Notes: a model not told the origin generated them from the letters alone. DNA of 64,000 nt from Sphingomonas sp. LR60 (GCF_036855935.1 NZ_JASPFK010000001.1:3102501-3166500), one strand, 5' to 3'. Shown: positions 33,835 through 43,747, numbered from the stretch's first letter. Made by a program: numbers and translations.

Positions 33835-34713
33835 CTAGTCCTTTGCGGGATAGAGCTGCTCCGGGCCGGGGAAGGCGCGCGAGCGTACCTCGGCGGCATA
33901 TTGCCCGGCGCGCTCGGCGACGAAGGCCGCCATGTCGCCATAGCGCTTCACGAAGCGCGGCGTCCGCTCGAACAGGCCCAGCATGTCCTCGGCGACCAGC
34001 ACCTGCCCGTCGCACGCCGCGGACGCGCCGATCCCGATCGTCGGAATGTCGATCGTGCGCGTGATCTCGACCGCGATCGGCTCGACCACCCCCTCGATCA
34101 CCAGCGCGAACGCGCCTGCCTCGGCGACCGCACGCGCGTCGGCGACGATCTTGCGCGCCTCCGCCGGGCTGCGCCCGCGCGCGCCATAGCCGCCCAGCGC
34201 GTTCACCGCCTGTGGGGTCAGCCCGATATGCCCGACGACCGGGATGCCGCGTTCCGACAGGAACTGCACCGTCGGCGCCATCGCGGTTCCGCCCTCCAGC
34301 TTCACCGCCGCTGCACCGGTCTGCTTCATCAGCAGCGCCGCGCTTTCGAACGCCTGCGCGGGCGACGCCTCGTAACTGCCGAACGGCATGTCGATCACGA
34401 CCGTCGCGTGATGGCTGCCGCGCACCGCCGCCGCGCCATGCGCCGCCATCATCTCCAGCGTAACCGGCACCGTCGAAGGCAGGCCGTAGATCACCTGCCC
34501 CAGGCTGTCGCCGACCAGCAGCATGTCGCAATGCGGGTCCATCAATTGCGCCATCCGCACGGTATAGGCGGTCAGCATGACGAGCGGCTCGCCCTTGCCT
34601 GCCGCGATCGCCGCCTTGCGCGCCCGGATCGCCGGAACGGTCAGACGCTTCATCGGCGCGGCGACCGGAGTCGCGCGGCTGGTCGCGGTGTCGATGGTGA
34701 AGGTCGTGGACAT
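33835..34713 (-). CDS. panB: 3-methyl-2-oxobutanoate hydroxymethyltransferase
   Basis: 292-residue TIM-barrel enzyme, first step of pantothenate synthesis (alpha-ketoisovalerate plus methylene-THF gives ketopantoate). Motifs are '[14 protein letters not shown]', '[13 protein letters not shown]' with the Mg-binding Asp, '[11 protein letters not shown]', 'VKLEGG', '[12 protein letters not shown]' and '[14 protein letters not shown]'. About 30 extra residues precede the usual start (first conserved 'TVPAIRARK'), normal for this group. It is 23 bases downstream of the small membrane-protein gene, so the two may be co-transcribed. Confidence 0.95.
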   Translation of the reverse strand: MSTTFTIDTATSRATPVAAPMKRLTVPAIRARKAAIAAGKGEPLVMLTAYTVRMAQLMDPHCDMLLVGDSLGQVIYGLPSTVPVTLEMMAAHGAAAVRGSHHATVVIDMPFGSYEASPAQAFESAALLMKQTGAAAVKLEGGTAMAPTVQFLSERGIPVVGHIGLTPQAVNALGGYGARGRSPAEARKIVADARAVAEAGAFALVIEGVVEPIAVEITRTIDIPTIGIGASAACDGQVLVAEDMLGLFERTPRFVKRYGDMAAFVAERAGQYAAEVRSRAFPGPEQLYPAKD

Positions 34714-34736
34714 CGCGCCCTGCTACGCCACGCGCA

Positions 34737-35174
34737 TCAAACGATCCAGCCGCGTCGACGCGCGACATGGCCCAACTGGAGCGCCAACGCGCCGACCCCG
34801 AGGATCAACAGCGGAAAATAGAGCACGTACGGCCCTTTGACCGCGATGATGTCGGTCATGGCGAACATCCACCCGAACTGGATCATCACCGCCACCAGCG
34901 ACACGGTCAGCAGCGCGACCGCGTGACGTGATCGCGCCAGCAACGCCAGTGCCCCCGCCAGCATCGTCGCCGTACCGATCGCGTAATCGGCCAGATACCA
35001 GAGCGGCAGCCCCGCGAACAACGCGCGATCGTAATCGCTCGCCATCGGCATCGCATCCGCCCCGTGCGTCAACTGGCCGATGCACGCCCACACGCCCATC
35101 GCGCCCCACAGCACCAGCGCGATCGCCAAAAGGCGAAACCACCATGGCACACGCGTCCTGTTCTCGTTCGTCAT
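34737..35174 (-). CDS. Four-helix membrane protein, hypothetical
   Basis: 145 residues with four predicted membrane helices (about 12-30, 55-78, 85-107 and 115-132). A short basic N-terminus ('NENRTRVPWWFR') and a basic C-terminus ('HVARRRGW') suggest both ends are cytoplasmic. I do not recognise a named family, though small sphingomonad proteins of this shape are common. It begins three bases after the Crp/Fnr-like gene ends, so it may be under the same promoter and perhaps is a functional partner. Confidence 0.6.
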   Translation of the reverse strand: MTNENRTRVPWWFRLLAIALVLWGAMGVWACIGQLTHGADAMPMASDYDRALFAGLPLWYLADYAIGTATMLAGALALLARSRHAVALLTVSLVAVMIQFGWMFAMTDIIAVKGPYVLYFPLLILGVGALALQLGHVARRRGWIV

Positions 35175-35177
35175 CGC

Positions 35178-35924
35178 TTAGCCGTTAGCGATCGGCTGTC
35201 CGGGCAGCGACGGATAATCCGCCATCTGCGCGAGTTTCGCCGGCAGCAGCAGCGCCACCTCGCGCCCCTCCAGCTCGATCAGCTGTTGCTGCCGCATCAT
35301 CTGCAGCGTGCGATTCACATGAACGCTGGTCAGCCCGAGCGTATCGGCGAGCATCTCCTGCGTCAGCGGCAGCCGAAAGTGCGTATCGCTCGCCAGCCCG
35401 ACATTCTTGAGACGATCGCGCAATTCGAGCAGCAGGTGCGCGAATCGCTCGATCGCGACCTGTCGCCCTAGCCGCGCCGTGGCGTCGAGCAGGTGATGCA
35501 GGGTCGTCAGCGTATGCCGCCGCAACGCGCCGTCGAGTAGCGCAGGATCCGACAGCCACGGACCGTCGAGATCGACCATGGTCACCGGGGTCAGCGCGAC
35601 GATCGTCGCGGGATAGTAAGCGTCGCGATCGAGCGGCAGCGGATCGCCGGGCAGCAGCAAATGTTCGATCTGGCGGCGGCCGTCCGCGAAATGCCGCACC
35701 AGCGCCGCCCACCCGGCCCGGATCATCCAGACACCGGAAACCGCCTCGCCTTCATGCACGATCTCGCGACGCGAACGAACGACGCGCGGCGAAAAGCGCC
35801 GGCTGTGCAGTCCGATCGTCGCGGCCACACCGGGCGCGAGTTGTTCCAGCCGGCGATGCACCGGATCGCTGCGGTCGATCGTGACGCGCGGTGGCGACGG
35901 GGTCAAGCCGGGCGTGTTGCTCAT
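35178..35924 (-). CDS. Crp/Fnr family transcriptional regulator
   Basis: 248 residues from ATG 35924. The cyclic-nucleotide-binding-type beta barrel (about 30-140) includes 'GEAVSGVWMIRAGWAAL' and 'FADGRRQIEHLLLPGDPL'. The C-terminal HTH (about 180-230) reads 'LPLTQEMLADTLGLTSVHVNRTLQMMRQQ'. There are no Cys for a 4Fe-4S cluster, so it is not a classic Fnr oxygen sensor. The ATG has no good Shine-Dalgarno but overlaps the stop of a 21-codon leader ORF (ATGA), suggesting coupling. The frame is open further upstream to 36095, starting with a hydrophobic segment, but I think that part is not translated as one protein. Confidence 0.82.
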   Translation of the reverse strand: MSNTPGLTPSPPRVTIDRSDPVHRRLEQLAPGVAATIGLHSRRFSPRVVRSRREIVHEGEAVSGVWMIRAGWAALVRHFADGRRQIEHLLLPGDPLPLDRDAYYPATIVALTPVTMVDLDGPWLSDPALLDGALRRHTLTTLHHLLDATARLGRQVAIERFAHLLLELRDRLKNVGLASDTHFRLPLTQEMLADTLGLTSVHVNRTLQMMRQQQLIELEGREVALLLPAKLAQMADYPSLPGQPIANG

Positions 35925-35986
35925 GGCGACGCGCGCGCTCGATCCACGCAACGGGCGAGAACGGCTTCCGCGGCTGCTGTCACCAT
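35921..35986 (-). CDS. Short leader ORF coupled to the Crp/Fnr-like gene
   Basis: 21-codon ORF (MVTAAAEAVLARC...) with a strong GGGGAGG Shine-Dalgarno 4-5 bases before its ATG. Its TGA overlaps the ATG of the regulator gene (ATGA), which itself lacks a ribosome site. This suggests translational coupling; the peptide itself need not have a function. Confidence 0.4.
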   Translation of the reverse strand: MVTAAAEAVLARCVDRARASP

Positions 35987-36113
35987 CTGACCTCCCCTCG
36001 CGCCGCAGGCACGAGAGCCAGCCTCGAAGGACTGGAGTCGCGCCAATCAGTGCGGCAAGGATCATACCAGCCGCGCTGCCGACAAGGAACGACAAATCAA
36101 TGATTTAAATGCT

Positions 36114-36190
36114 TGGTCGGGGCGACAGGATTCGAACCTGCGACCCCCACACCCCCAGTGTGATGCGCTACCAGGCTGCGCTACGCCCCG
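36114..36190 (-). tRNA. tRNA-Pro (GGG)
   Basis: 77 bases including encoded CCA (36116-36114). The acceptor stem CGGGGCG/CGCCCCG, anticodon loop 'CTGGGGG' giving GGG, and T-arm with GGTTCGAATCC are all present. No integrase is nearby. Confidence 0.95.
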
Positions 36191-36329
36191 ACCGAGGGGC
36201 GCCTCTACGCTTGGTCGCAGCGCGATGCAAGCGGGTTGGCCGCATGTTGCGCGCGACGCGCCGCAATGATAGCGGCAGCCACTTCGCGCGGCCGTCTCCC
36301 GGCCGCCCAACGGTCATGCACGGAAACCG

Positions 36330-36668
36330 ATGCTCATCTCTCCCGCTTATGCGCAGACCGCCAGCGGCGCCGCCCAGGGCGGCGGCCTCGCCGGCTTCAT
36401 CAGCCTCGCGCCGCTGCTCCTCGTCTTCGTCGTCTTCTACTTTCTAATGATCCGCCCGCAACAGCGCCGCATGAAGGCGCTCCAGAGTGCAGTCGCCGGT
36501 GTCAAGAAGGGCGACTCGGTCGTCACCGCCGGCGGGCTCGTCGGCAAGGTGACCAAGGTCGAGGACGACTTCGTCGAGGTCGAAATCGCACCGAATACGC
36601 GCGTGCGCGTCGTCAAGGCGACGCTCGCCGAGGTCACGCCGCTCGGCGGCAAGCCGGCGAACGACTGA
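36330..36668 (+). CDS. yajC: Preprotein translocase subunit YajC
   Basis: 112-residue small membrane protein of the SecDF-YajC complex. The N-terminal helix (about 25-46, 'FISLAPLLLVFVVFYFLMI') is followed by the family's 'RPQQRRMKALQ' and 'GDSVVTAGGLVGKVTKVEDD', with a C-terminal beta region. It stands at the head of yajC-secD-secF, with secD starting two bases after its stop. An Ala-rich start ('SPAYAQTASGAAQ') resembles a signal sequence remnant common in alphaproteobacterial YajC. Confidence 0.95.
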   Translation: MLISPAYAQTASGAAQGGGLAGFISLAPLLLVFVVFYFLMIRPQQRRMKALQSAVAGVKKGDSVVTAGGLVGKVTKVEDDFVEVEIAPNTRVRVVKATLAEVTPLGGKPAND

Positions 36669-36669
36669 C

Positions 36670-38272
36670 ATGCTGGACTTTCCCCGCTGGAAGGTCGCCG
36701 GCATCTGGCTGCTGCTCGCGGCATTGGTGTCGCTGTCGATCCCGACCTTCATTCCCGAGAGCGTGACGCAAGGGTGGGGGATCAACCTTCCGCGCGTCAA
36801 CAAGGGGCTGGATCTGGCCGGCGGCAGCTATCTGCTGCTGGAGGCCGACACCAACGACGTCGCCGCGACTCGCGTCGAGGCGATGCGCGAGCAGGTGCAG
36901 ACCGAGATGCGCCGCCAGAATCCGCGCATCGAGGTCGGCGAGATCTCCAGCCGCGGCGGCCAGCTGTCGTTCCTGCTGCGCGATCCCGCACAGGTCGACG
37001 CCGCGCGTGAGCGGCTGCTCCAGATCACCGGCACCGGCGCGGGGATGACCGGGCAGCGCCAGTGGGATATCCAGGTTGTCGACACCAGCCGCTTCGTGCT
37101 GACGCCGACCGCCGAGGGACTGAAGCAGGCGGTCGAAACCGCGATGGGCGACGCGACCGAGGTCGTGCGTCGCCGCATCGACGAAATGGGAACGCGCGAG
37201 CCGACGATCATCCGTCAGGGCAGCAACCGTATCGTCGTGCAGGTGCCGGGCCTCCAGGACCCGCAGGCGCTCAAGGACCTGCTCGGCAAGACCGCCAAGC
37301 TCGAATTCAAGCTGGTTGACGTCAACGCCGATCCGCAGGCGCTCGCCAAGGGTCAGGCGCCGGCCGGCGACCAGATTCTGCCCTATCCGAACAATCCGTC
37401 GGGCATTCCGTTGATCGCGGTCAAGCGGCAGGCGATCATCACCGGCGACATGCTGAGCGATGCCCGGCAGGAGTTCGAGCCGCAGACCAACGCGCCGCAG
37501 GTGTCGATGACCTTCGACAGTCAGGGCGGCCGCCGTTTCGCGCGCACGACGCAGGAAAACGTCGGCAAGCCGTTCGCGATCATCGTCGATAACAGCGTCA
37601 TATCGGCCCCGAACATCAACGAGCCGATCATCGGCGGCCGCGCATCGATCAACGGCGGCTTCACGGTCGAAAGCGCCAACCAGCTCGCGATCGCGCTGCG
37701 TTCGGGCAAGTTGCCGGTCGACCTGAAGATCGTCGAGGAATCGACGGTCGGGCCGGACCTCGGCGCCGACTCGATCCGCGCCGGCATCCTCGCCTCGGCG
37801 GTCGCGGTCGCGCTGGTCGTCGCGTTCATGCTGGTCACCTACGGCCGGTTCGGCGTCTATGCGAACCTCGCGGTCGTCATCAACGTGTTCGTCATCCTCG
37901 GCGTGATGGCGCTGCTCAAGGGCACGCTGACGCTGCCGGGCATCGCCGGCTTCGTGCTGACGATCGGTACCGCGGTCGATGCTAACGTGCTGATCAACGA
38001 GCGAGATCCGCGAAGAACGCCATCGCGGGCGCAACGTGGTGCAGGCGGTCGAGCTGGGCTATAAGGAGGCCAGTCGCACGATCTTCGAGGCGAACGTGAC
38101 GCACGCGATCTCGGGCATCATCATGTTCGTGCTGGGCTCCGGCCCGGTGAAGGGCTTCGCGGTCGTGCTGTTGATCGGCATCGCCACCAGCGTGTTCACC
38201 GCCGTTACCTTCACGCGCATGCTGGTCGCGGGCTGGCTGCGTCGCGCCAAGCCGAAGACGATCAACATATGA
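36670..38272 (+). CDS. secD: Protein translocase subunit SecD; one frame break near its end
   Basis: About 533 residues when repaired. RND-type membrane protein that uses proton motive force to complete protein export with SecF. The first membrane helix is at about 10-28, then a periplasmic domain ('DLAGGSYLLLEAD', 'TREPTIIRQGSNRIVVQVPGL'-type segments). The membrane part has 'GPDLGADSIRAGILAS' and 'LTIGTAVDANVLINER'. At GAGATC 38003-38008 the frame changes. Without one base it would read 'INERIREERHRGRN' and join the second ORF ('VQAVELGYKEASRTIFEANVTH') to the end at 38272. SecD function is near-essential, so this is probably a sequence error. Confidence 0.93.
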
Positions 38273-38332
38273 TCGCGCCGACCGTTCTTTCCCTAACCGG
38301 ACCCCGGCTGCGGCCGGGGCGGCGAGGCCGTC

Positions 38333-39307
38333 ATGAAACTGCTCAAGCTCGTCCCCGACGACACCAATATTGATTTCGTCCGCCTGCGCGGCTGGGCGTT
38401 CGGCCTGACGCTGCTGCTCAGCGTGCTCGCAGTGGGGCTGACCCTCTACAAAGGGCTCAACTTCGGCGTCGACTTCGAAGGCGGCCTGATGATCGAGGAA
38501 CGGTTCGCGCAGGAACCGGATCTCGGCCGCGTTCGCGCGGTCGTCGATGCGCAGGGTGTCGGCGAGGCCGCGCTCCAGCCGTTCGGCGACAAGCGCAACA
38601 TCACGATCCGCCTGCCCGTTCAGCAGGGCGGCGACGAGGGCGCGACCAACACCGCGGTCCGCAAGGTCGAGGGCGCGCTGGCCAAGGCGTTCCCGGGCAC
38701 CGAGTTCCGCCGCTATTCGACGGTGTCGGGCAAGGTGTCGGGCGAGCTGATCCGCAACGGCGTGCTCGCGGTGGTGCTGGCGATCCTCGGCATCGGGCTG
38801 TTCGCGATCTTCCGGTTCGAGTGGCAGTTCGGCGTCTCGACGATCGTCGCGATTGTCCACGATCTGTTGATGACGCTCGGCTTCTTCGCGCTGACGCAAT
38901 TCGAGTTCGACCTGAACATCGTCGCGGCGGTGCTGACGATCATCGGCTATTCGATCAACGACAAGATCGTGATCGACGACCGCATCCGCGAGAATATGCG
39001 CCGCTATCGCAAGATGGACATGCGCGAGATCATCAACCTGTCAGTCAACGAGACGCTGCCCCGCACCGTCATGACCTCGGTGACGATCCTCCTCGCGCTG
39101 CTCGCGTTGCTGTTCCTCGGCGGGCACGTGCTGCGCGGCTTCACCGCGGCGATGACGCTGGGCATCATCGTCGGCACCTATTCGTCGATCTACGTCTCGT
39201 CCTCGCTGCTCATCACCCTCGGCCTCCGTGCCGAGCCGGAAAATGAGAAGCCGGCGCGCGGCGGCAGCGTCGCCGACAATGCGGAGCGCGTCGGGCCCCG
39301 CGCCTGA
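38333..39307 (+). CDS. secF: Protein translocase subunit SecF
   Basis: 324-residue RND-type partner of SecD. The first helix (about 22-44) is followed by the 'GLNFGVDFEGGLMIE' motif, a periplasmic domain (about 60-135), and five further helices. The conserved TM4-5 stretch 'VAAVLTIIGYSINDKIVIDDRIRE' has the Asp that lines the proton path. 'NETLPRTVMTSVT' precedes the last helices. The tail ('EPENEKPARGGS') is short and hydrophilic. It is separated from secD by 60 bases that hold a GGCCGGGG palindrome. Confidence 0.95.
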   Translation: MKLLKLVPDDTNIDFVRLRGWAFGLTLLLSVLAVGLTLYKGLNFGVDFEGGLMIEERFAQEPDLGRVRAVVDAQGVGEAALQPFGDKRNITIRLPVQQGGDEGATNTAVRKVEGALAKAFPGTEFRRYSTVSGKVSGELIRNGVLAVVLAILGIGLFAIFRFEWQFGVSTIVAIVHDLLMTLGFFALTQFEFDLNIVAAVLTIIGYSINDKIVIDDRIRENMRRYRKMDMREIINLSVNETLPRTVMTSVTILLALLALLFLGGHVLRGFTAAMTLGIIVGTYSSIYVSSSLLITLGLRAEPENEKPARGGSVADNAERVGPRA

Positions 39308-39329
39308 CCTGCGACCGGGAGCACGCACG

Positions 39330-39773
39330 ATGAGGATGGACCGCGAGCGCGACGCCGCCGGCCCGCTGGTGCGCGGCTTTGGCCCGGCCGGCTTCAAGGT
39401 CGACGCGCCGGACGGAACGATGGGCGTCTATCCGGCACTGCTGCTGACCGCGACGCGCGCCGACGGCTGGACCCCGCCGCCGTTCGAGACGCTCGACGAA
39501 GCGGCGCTCGCACCGTTGCTGGGCGAGTCGATCGAGTTCGTGCTCCTCGGCACCGGCGCCGACCTGCGCCGGCCACCGCGTGCCTTGGTCTCGGCGCTGG
39601 AGAAGCGCGGGATCGGGATCGAGGCGATGGACAGCCGCGCCGCCGCACGCGCGTGGGGCGTGCTGCGCGCCGAGGAACGCCGGATCGCGGCGGCGCTCTA
39701 CCCGCTGGAGGGTGAGCGTCCGCGGCGCGCTCACTCTTCCTTGATCAAGCGCCCTTCGCGCGCCTTGAAGTAG
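39330..39773 (+). CDS. Mth938-like domain protein
   Basis: 147 residues from ATG 39330 (GGGAG upstream; ATG 39336 is also possible). It is of the Mth938/NDUFAF3-like fold: 'VRGFGPAGFKVDAPDG' and 'SIEFVLLGTGADLRRPPRAL' followed by 'KRGIGIEAMDSRAAARAWGVL'. In eukaryotes a relative helps assemble complex I. The bacterial function is unproven, but its occurrence after secDF is common in alphaproteobacteria. Its last 43 bases overlap the 3' end of the DUF983 gene on the opposite strand. Confidence 0.82.
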   Translation: MRMDRERDAAGPLVRGFGPAGFKVDAPDGTMGVYPALLLTATRADGWTPPPFETLDEAALAPLLGESIEFVLLGTGADLRRPPRALVSALEKRGIGIEAMDSRAAARAWGVLRAEERRIAAALYPLEGERPRRAHSSLIKRPSRALK

Positions 39774-40144
39774 AATTGGCTCGCGACCAGCCAGCCCTTG
39801 ATCGGCCGCAGCGGCAATACCGTGCTGGCCAGCAGCACCGGCAGGCTGACCAGCACGTGTATCCACCACGGCGGATCAGCGAGGATCTGCAACATCAGCG
39901 TGAAAATCACGCCGGGCAGACACGCGAACAATTGCACGAACACCGCCGGGCCGTCCGCCGGATCGGCATAGGAATAGTCGAGCCCGCACACCGGGCAGCG
40001 ATCGCGAATCGTAAGGAAGCCGCGGAACAGCGCACCCTTGCCGCAGCGCGGACAGCAGCCACGCACCCCGGTATGGAGCGGCGATAAGCGCGGCCAGACA
40101 TGGCCGGCGTCGTCGACGAGGCGCGGATCACTGGCGTCGGTCAT
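39731..40144 (-). CDS. DUF983 family zinc-ribbon membrane protein
   Basis: About 137 residues. The N-terminal zinc ribbon has two CxxC pairs ('CCPRCGKGALF' and 'CPVCGLDYSY'). Two membrane helices follow at about 70-90 and 95-115, with 'DPPWWIHVLVSLPVLL' between them. The basic end is 'FYFKAREGRLIKEE'. DUF983 proteins often lie near cytochrome oxidase assembly genes; the function is unknown. ATG 40144 has AAGGG a little upstream; 40147 is the alternative. Confidence 0.82.
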   Translation of the reverse strand: MTDASDPRLVDDAGHVWPRLSPLHTGVRGCCPRCGKGALFRGFLTIRDRCPVCGLDYSYADPADGPAVFVQLFACLPGVIFTLMLQILADPPWWIHVLVSLPVLLASTVLPLRPIKGWLVASQFYFKAREGRLIKEE

Positions 40145-40188
40145 CATTACCCTTTGCACCGCCCTGCTACGCACCGCCACAACCCGCC

Positions 40189-40466
40189 TCACTCGATCGC
40201 GTTCGCCACGTCCATGACGTCGAGCGACTGCGCGGTCACCCAGCCAAACTCATAATTGGCGACGAACAGCGCGAACAGCGCCGTCGCGACGATCGTCGTG
40301 CGGATGATGATGCGCTTCAGCGAGAATTCGTGCGGTGCGCTCTCGGCGGTGCCGGGCATGTGCGCCTCCCCGCCTCCGCGGAGGTGCGCACGCCGAACGG
40401 CAGCACCAGAAAGACCGAAAACGCCCAGAAGAGGACGTAGATCGCCAACAACGATGTCCAGCGCAT
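40189..40466 (-). CDS. DUF1467 family small membrane protein, frame broken in sequence
   Basis: Start ATG 40466 with AGGAGG six bases upstream. The first ~32 residues ('WTSLLAIYVLFWAFSVFLVLP', then 'FGVRTSAEAG') are typical DUF1467. The frame breaks at the run CCCC at 40368-40371 (minus-strand GGGG). With one more G the ORF continues 'EAHMPGTAESAPHEFSLKR' and the second helix 'TTIVATALFALFVANYEFGW', giving a ~91-residue two-helix protein. No function is known for the family. It sits at the end of the rnj gene cluster, 28 bases downstream. Confidence 0.8.
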
Positions 40467-40494
40467 CCTGCGTCCTCCTGCCGGGCGCGCCCGA

Positions 40495-42136
40495 TCAGAC
40501 CTCTACGATCACGACATCGACGATCGGCTTCTTGCCGGTCCACCGCGTCGCGACCTTGCGCACCGCCAGCCGCACGTCCTCGCGCAGCCGCTCGCGGTCA
40601 CGCGGCCGCCCGGCCATCGCCTCGGCCGCTGCCTCGATCGCATCGGCTAGGAACGGCTCGCGCTCCTCCTCGACCGGCACGCCCTGCACACGCACATCGG
40701 GCGTACCGCCCGCGCGACCGTTGCGATCGACCGCGATCCCGACCGAGATCTGGCCGTTGACCGCGACGCGCCGCCGCTCGTTGATCGTGCTGCCGTCCGC
40801 CGGCAGGATCACGTCGCCGTCGAGCACCAGCCGTCCGACCGGCACGTTGCCGATCTTCTTCGGCGCGCCCGGTGCCAGACGCACCATATCGCCGTTGGTC
40901 TGCACCACCGCGTTGGCGATCCCCTGCGACAGGCCGTAGCGCGCGTGCTCCATCAGGTGCCGCATCTCGCCGTGCACCGGCACCAGCGAAGTGGGACGGA
41001 GCCAGCCATACATCTTCGCGAGTTCCGGCCGCCCCGGATGCCCCGATACGTGCACATGCGCCTGCTTTTCCGTCACCATCTCGACACCCTTGGCGGCAAG
41101 TTGGTTCTGGATACGGCCGATCGCGACCTCGTTGCCGGGGATCTGCTTGGACGAGAAGATCACCATGTCGCCCATGTCGAGCGCGACCGGGTGGCTGCCC
41201 GCCGCGATCCGCGCCAACGCCGCACGCTCCTCGCCCTGGCCACCGGTGGCGACGATCAGCACGCGGTTCTTGGGCAGCCGCATCGCAGCGTCGACGTCGA
41301 TGGTCTGCGGGAAGTTCTTGAGATAACCGGTCGCCTTGGCGACGCGGATGATCCGGTCGAGCGAGCGCCCGGTCACGCACAACTTGCGCCCGGTCTCCTC
41401 GGCAACCTGCCCCAGCGTGTGGAGCCGCGCGGCGTTCGACGCAAAGGTCGTCACCACCACGCGACCGCGCGCGCGCGCGACGCTCTTGGCCAGGCCTTCA
41501 CGGACGGTCGCCTCGCTCGGCGAGGCTTCGGCATTGAAGACGTTGGTCGAGATCGCAGACGAGCACGTCGATACCCTCGGCCCCGATCTCGGCGAGTTCC
41601 TCAGGCGTCGCGGGCTGGCCGATCACCGGGGTCGGATCGAGCTTCCAGTCGCCGGTGTGGAACACCTTGCCCGCCGGCGTGCCGATCACCAGCGCGTTCG
41701 CCTCGGGGATCGAGTGCGACAGCGGCACGACCTCGACCTCGAACGGGCCGACCTTGAAGGACTTGCGGGCCTCGACCAGACGGATCTTCACCCGGTCCTC
41801 GATCCGCTCCTCTTCCAGCTTGCCGCGCACCAGCCCGGCGGTGAACGGCGTCGCGTAGATCGGCACGCCAAGGTCCTCAGCGAGGTACGGCAAGGCGCCG
41901 ATATGATCCTCATGCCCGTGCGTCAGCACGATCCCGACCAGATCGTCGATCCGCTCCTCGATGAAGCGCAAGTCTGGCAGGATCACGTCGATCCCGGGAT
42001 ACTGCGCATCGGCGAAGGTCACGCCGCAATCGACCATCAGCCATTTGCCGGCATGGCCATACAGGATGACGTTCATGCCGATTTCGCCGGACCCGCCCAG
42101 CGCGCAGAAGAGCAGCTCGTTATTCTTCGGTGTCAT
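40495..42136 (-). CDS. rnj: Ribonuclease J; one frame break in this sequence
   Basis: About 546-residue metallo-beta-lactamase/beta-CASP RNase acting in rRNA and mRNA maturation and decay. The start is ATG 42136 ('TPKNNELLFCALGGSGEIGMN'-type opening; conserved from residue 6). Metal site 'LTHGHEDHIGALPY', then 'PLSHSIPEA' and 'HTGDWKLD'. The frame breaks at GAGATC (41549-41554): repairing gives the invariant 'CDSTN' motif in place of 'CDLDQ'. The other frame carries the beta-CASP region ('TFASNAARLHTLGQ', 'ATGGQGEERAAL') and 'VHVSGHPGRPELAKM' with the last metal ligand. It is likely intact in the cell. Confidence 0.92.
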
Positions 42137-42220
42137 TATATTCCTTTGAGTGCCGGCACCTCGGCCCGCCCGCATCATTGCGGCAGGCATGGAAGACGGA
42201 CGATCGCGCCGGCAAAGCGG

Positions 42221-43009
42221 TCATGCGTCGATATGGGCGCGCGCGTACATGATCGCCAGACCCTGAATCGTCAGGTCGGGTTCGATCGCGTCGAACGCGT
42301 TGGTATGTTGTTCGAAAAGCGTCGCGAGGCCGCCGGTCGCGATCACCTTCACGGGGCGCGCGATCTCGCGTTTCATCCGCGCGATCAGCCCCTCGATCAT
42401 CGCGATATAGCCCCAGTAGATGCCGATGTTCATCTGATCGACGGTATTGCGGCCGATCACGTTTTCGGTGGCGGGCGCCTCGATCGCGATCCGCGGCAGC
42501 TTGGCGGCGGCCATCACCAGCGCATCCAGCGACAGGTTGATCCCCGGCGCGATGATCCCGCCCTTATAGGCCCCGTCGAAGTCGGAATGGTCGAAGGTCG
42601 TGGCTGTCCCGAAGTCGATCACGATCAGGTCGCCGGCATGGAGCGCGTGCGCGGCGATCGTGTTGACCGCACGGTCGGCACCCAGACTGCGCGGCTCGTC
42701 GACGTCGACCGACAATTGCCACTCGACCGGCGCGCGCCCGGCGATCAGCGCCTCGGTACGGAAATATTTGCTGGCGAGCACTTCGAGATTGTGGAGCGCA
42801 CGCGGCACGACGGTGGAGATGATGACCGCCGTCACGTCCTCGCGCGTGTATCCCTCGAGCTGGAGCAACTGGCTGAGCCACACCGCATATTCGTCGGCGG
42901 TGCGCCGCGGGTCGGTGGCGATTCGCCAGCGCGCGCGGATCTCGCGCGTCTTCGGCTGGACCAGCGCGAAGACGATATTGGTGTTGCCGGCATCAATCGC
43001 GAGCAGCAT
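42221..43009 (-). CDS. coaX: Type III pantothenate kinase
   Basis: 262-residue ASKHA-fold kinase, first step of CoA synthesis from pantothenate. The ATP-binding motif '[15 protein letters not shown]' is at the N-terminus. The pantothenate site includes '[12 protein letters not shown]', and the catalytic Asp lies in '[12 protein letters not shown]'. '[15 protein letters not shown]' and '[11 protein letters not shown]' complete the family pattern. ATG 43009 is confirmed by motif position; the upstream part of the open frame is shadow of birA. It sits between birA and rnj, a common alphaproteobacterial arrangement. Confidence 0.95.
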   Translation of the reverse strand: MLLAIDAGNTNIVFALVQPKTREIRARWRIATDPRRTADEYAVWLSQLLQLEGYTREDVTAVIISTVVPRALHNLEVLASKYFRTEALIAGRAPVEWQLSVDVDEPRSLGADRAVNTIAAHALHAGDLIVIDFGTATTFDHSDFDGAYKGGIIAPGINLSLDALVMAAAKLPRIAIEAPATENVIGRNTVDQMNIGIYWGYIAMIEGLIARMKREIARPVKVIATGGLATLFEQHTNAFDAIEPDLTIQGLAIMYARAHIDA

Positions 43010-43023
43010 CGCCTTCCTCTCCC

Positions 43024-43737
43024 TTAGACCACGAACACGTCGCCGGCATGGATGACATGCCGCGTACCGTCCGCCAAGCCGAGCAGCAGCGCCCCGCTCG
43101 TATCCAGGCCGAGGAACCGCCCTTCCAACGCCGTCTGACTGGGCAGCCGCACTTTCAGCGCGGTGCCGACCGCATGCGCACGCTCGCTCCAGCGTGCGGC
43201 GATCGGTGCCATCCCCTGCCCGCGCCAGACCGTCAGCCACGCAGCGAAGCGATCTGCGAGGTCGCCGAGCAGCGTGGCCGCGTCCACCGTCGCACCAGCG
43301 GCGTGGAGGCTGGTCGTGGCGCGGTCGGCAAGCGCCGGATGGTGCGCGACATTCACCCCGATCCCGACCACCACATGCGCGGCACCGCGCTCGAGCAGGA
43401 TGCCCGAAAGCTTCGCCCCGTCGAGCAGCAGGTCGTTGGGCCATTTCAGTCGCAGCGCGCGTGCGTCAGGCAGGATGCCGCGCACCGTCTCCTCCAGCGC
43501 AACCGCCGCGACCAACGCCAGACCGGCCGCCGATGGATCGCCCGGGCGGATTGCGACCAGTGTGCTCGCGTAGAGATTGCCGGCGGGCGAGTCCCAGACC
43601 CGCCCTTGCCGGCCGCGCCCGGCGGTCTGCTGCTCGGCGCGAAGCCATGTTCCTTCGTCGACCGCGCGGTCGCCCGCCAGCGTCAGCAGGTCGGCGTTGG
43701 TCGACCCGGTCGCCGGGACCGTCAGGATCCGGGGCAG
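43024..43737 (-). CDS. birA: Biotin-[acetyl-CoA-carboxylase] ligase BirA, probable CTG start
   Basis: Class I biotin protein ligase (no DNA-binding domain). It activates biotin as biotinyl-AMP and attaches it to the carboxyl-carrier protein. The first ATG/GTG/TTG in frame (TTG 43515) would lose the conserved front part, which is clearly coded upstream: '[13 protein letters not shown]' and the biotin-loop motif '[14 protein letters not shown]'. Extending the frame leads to CTG 43737 ('[11 protein letters not shown]'), with AAGG about 8 bases before it just after the nuoN stop. '[18 protein letters not shown]' and 'VGIGVNV' follow. With CTG start the protein is 237 residues. Confidence 0.85.
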   Translation of the reverse strand: MPRILTVPATGSTNADLLTLAGDRAVDEGTWLRAEQQTAGRGRQGRVWDSPAGNLYASTLVAIRPGDPSAAGLALVAAVALEETVRGILPDARALRLKWPNDLLLDGAKLSGILLERGAAHVVVGIGVNVAHHPALADRATTSLHAAGATVDAATLLGDLADRFAAWLTVWRGQGMAPIAARWSERAHAVGTALKVRLPSQTALEGRFLGLDTSGALLLGLADGTRHVIHAGDVFVV

Positions 43738-43747
43738 CGCCGGCGCC

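Noticed and set aside
36114..36190. tRNA-Pro as a second integration site
   Set aside because: No integrase, no duplicated tRNA end and only housekeeping genes on both sides.
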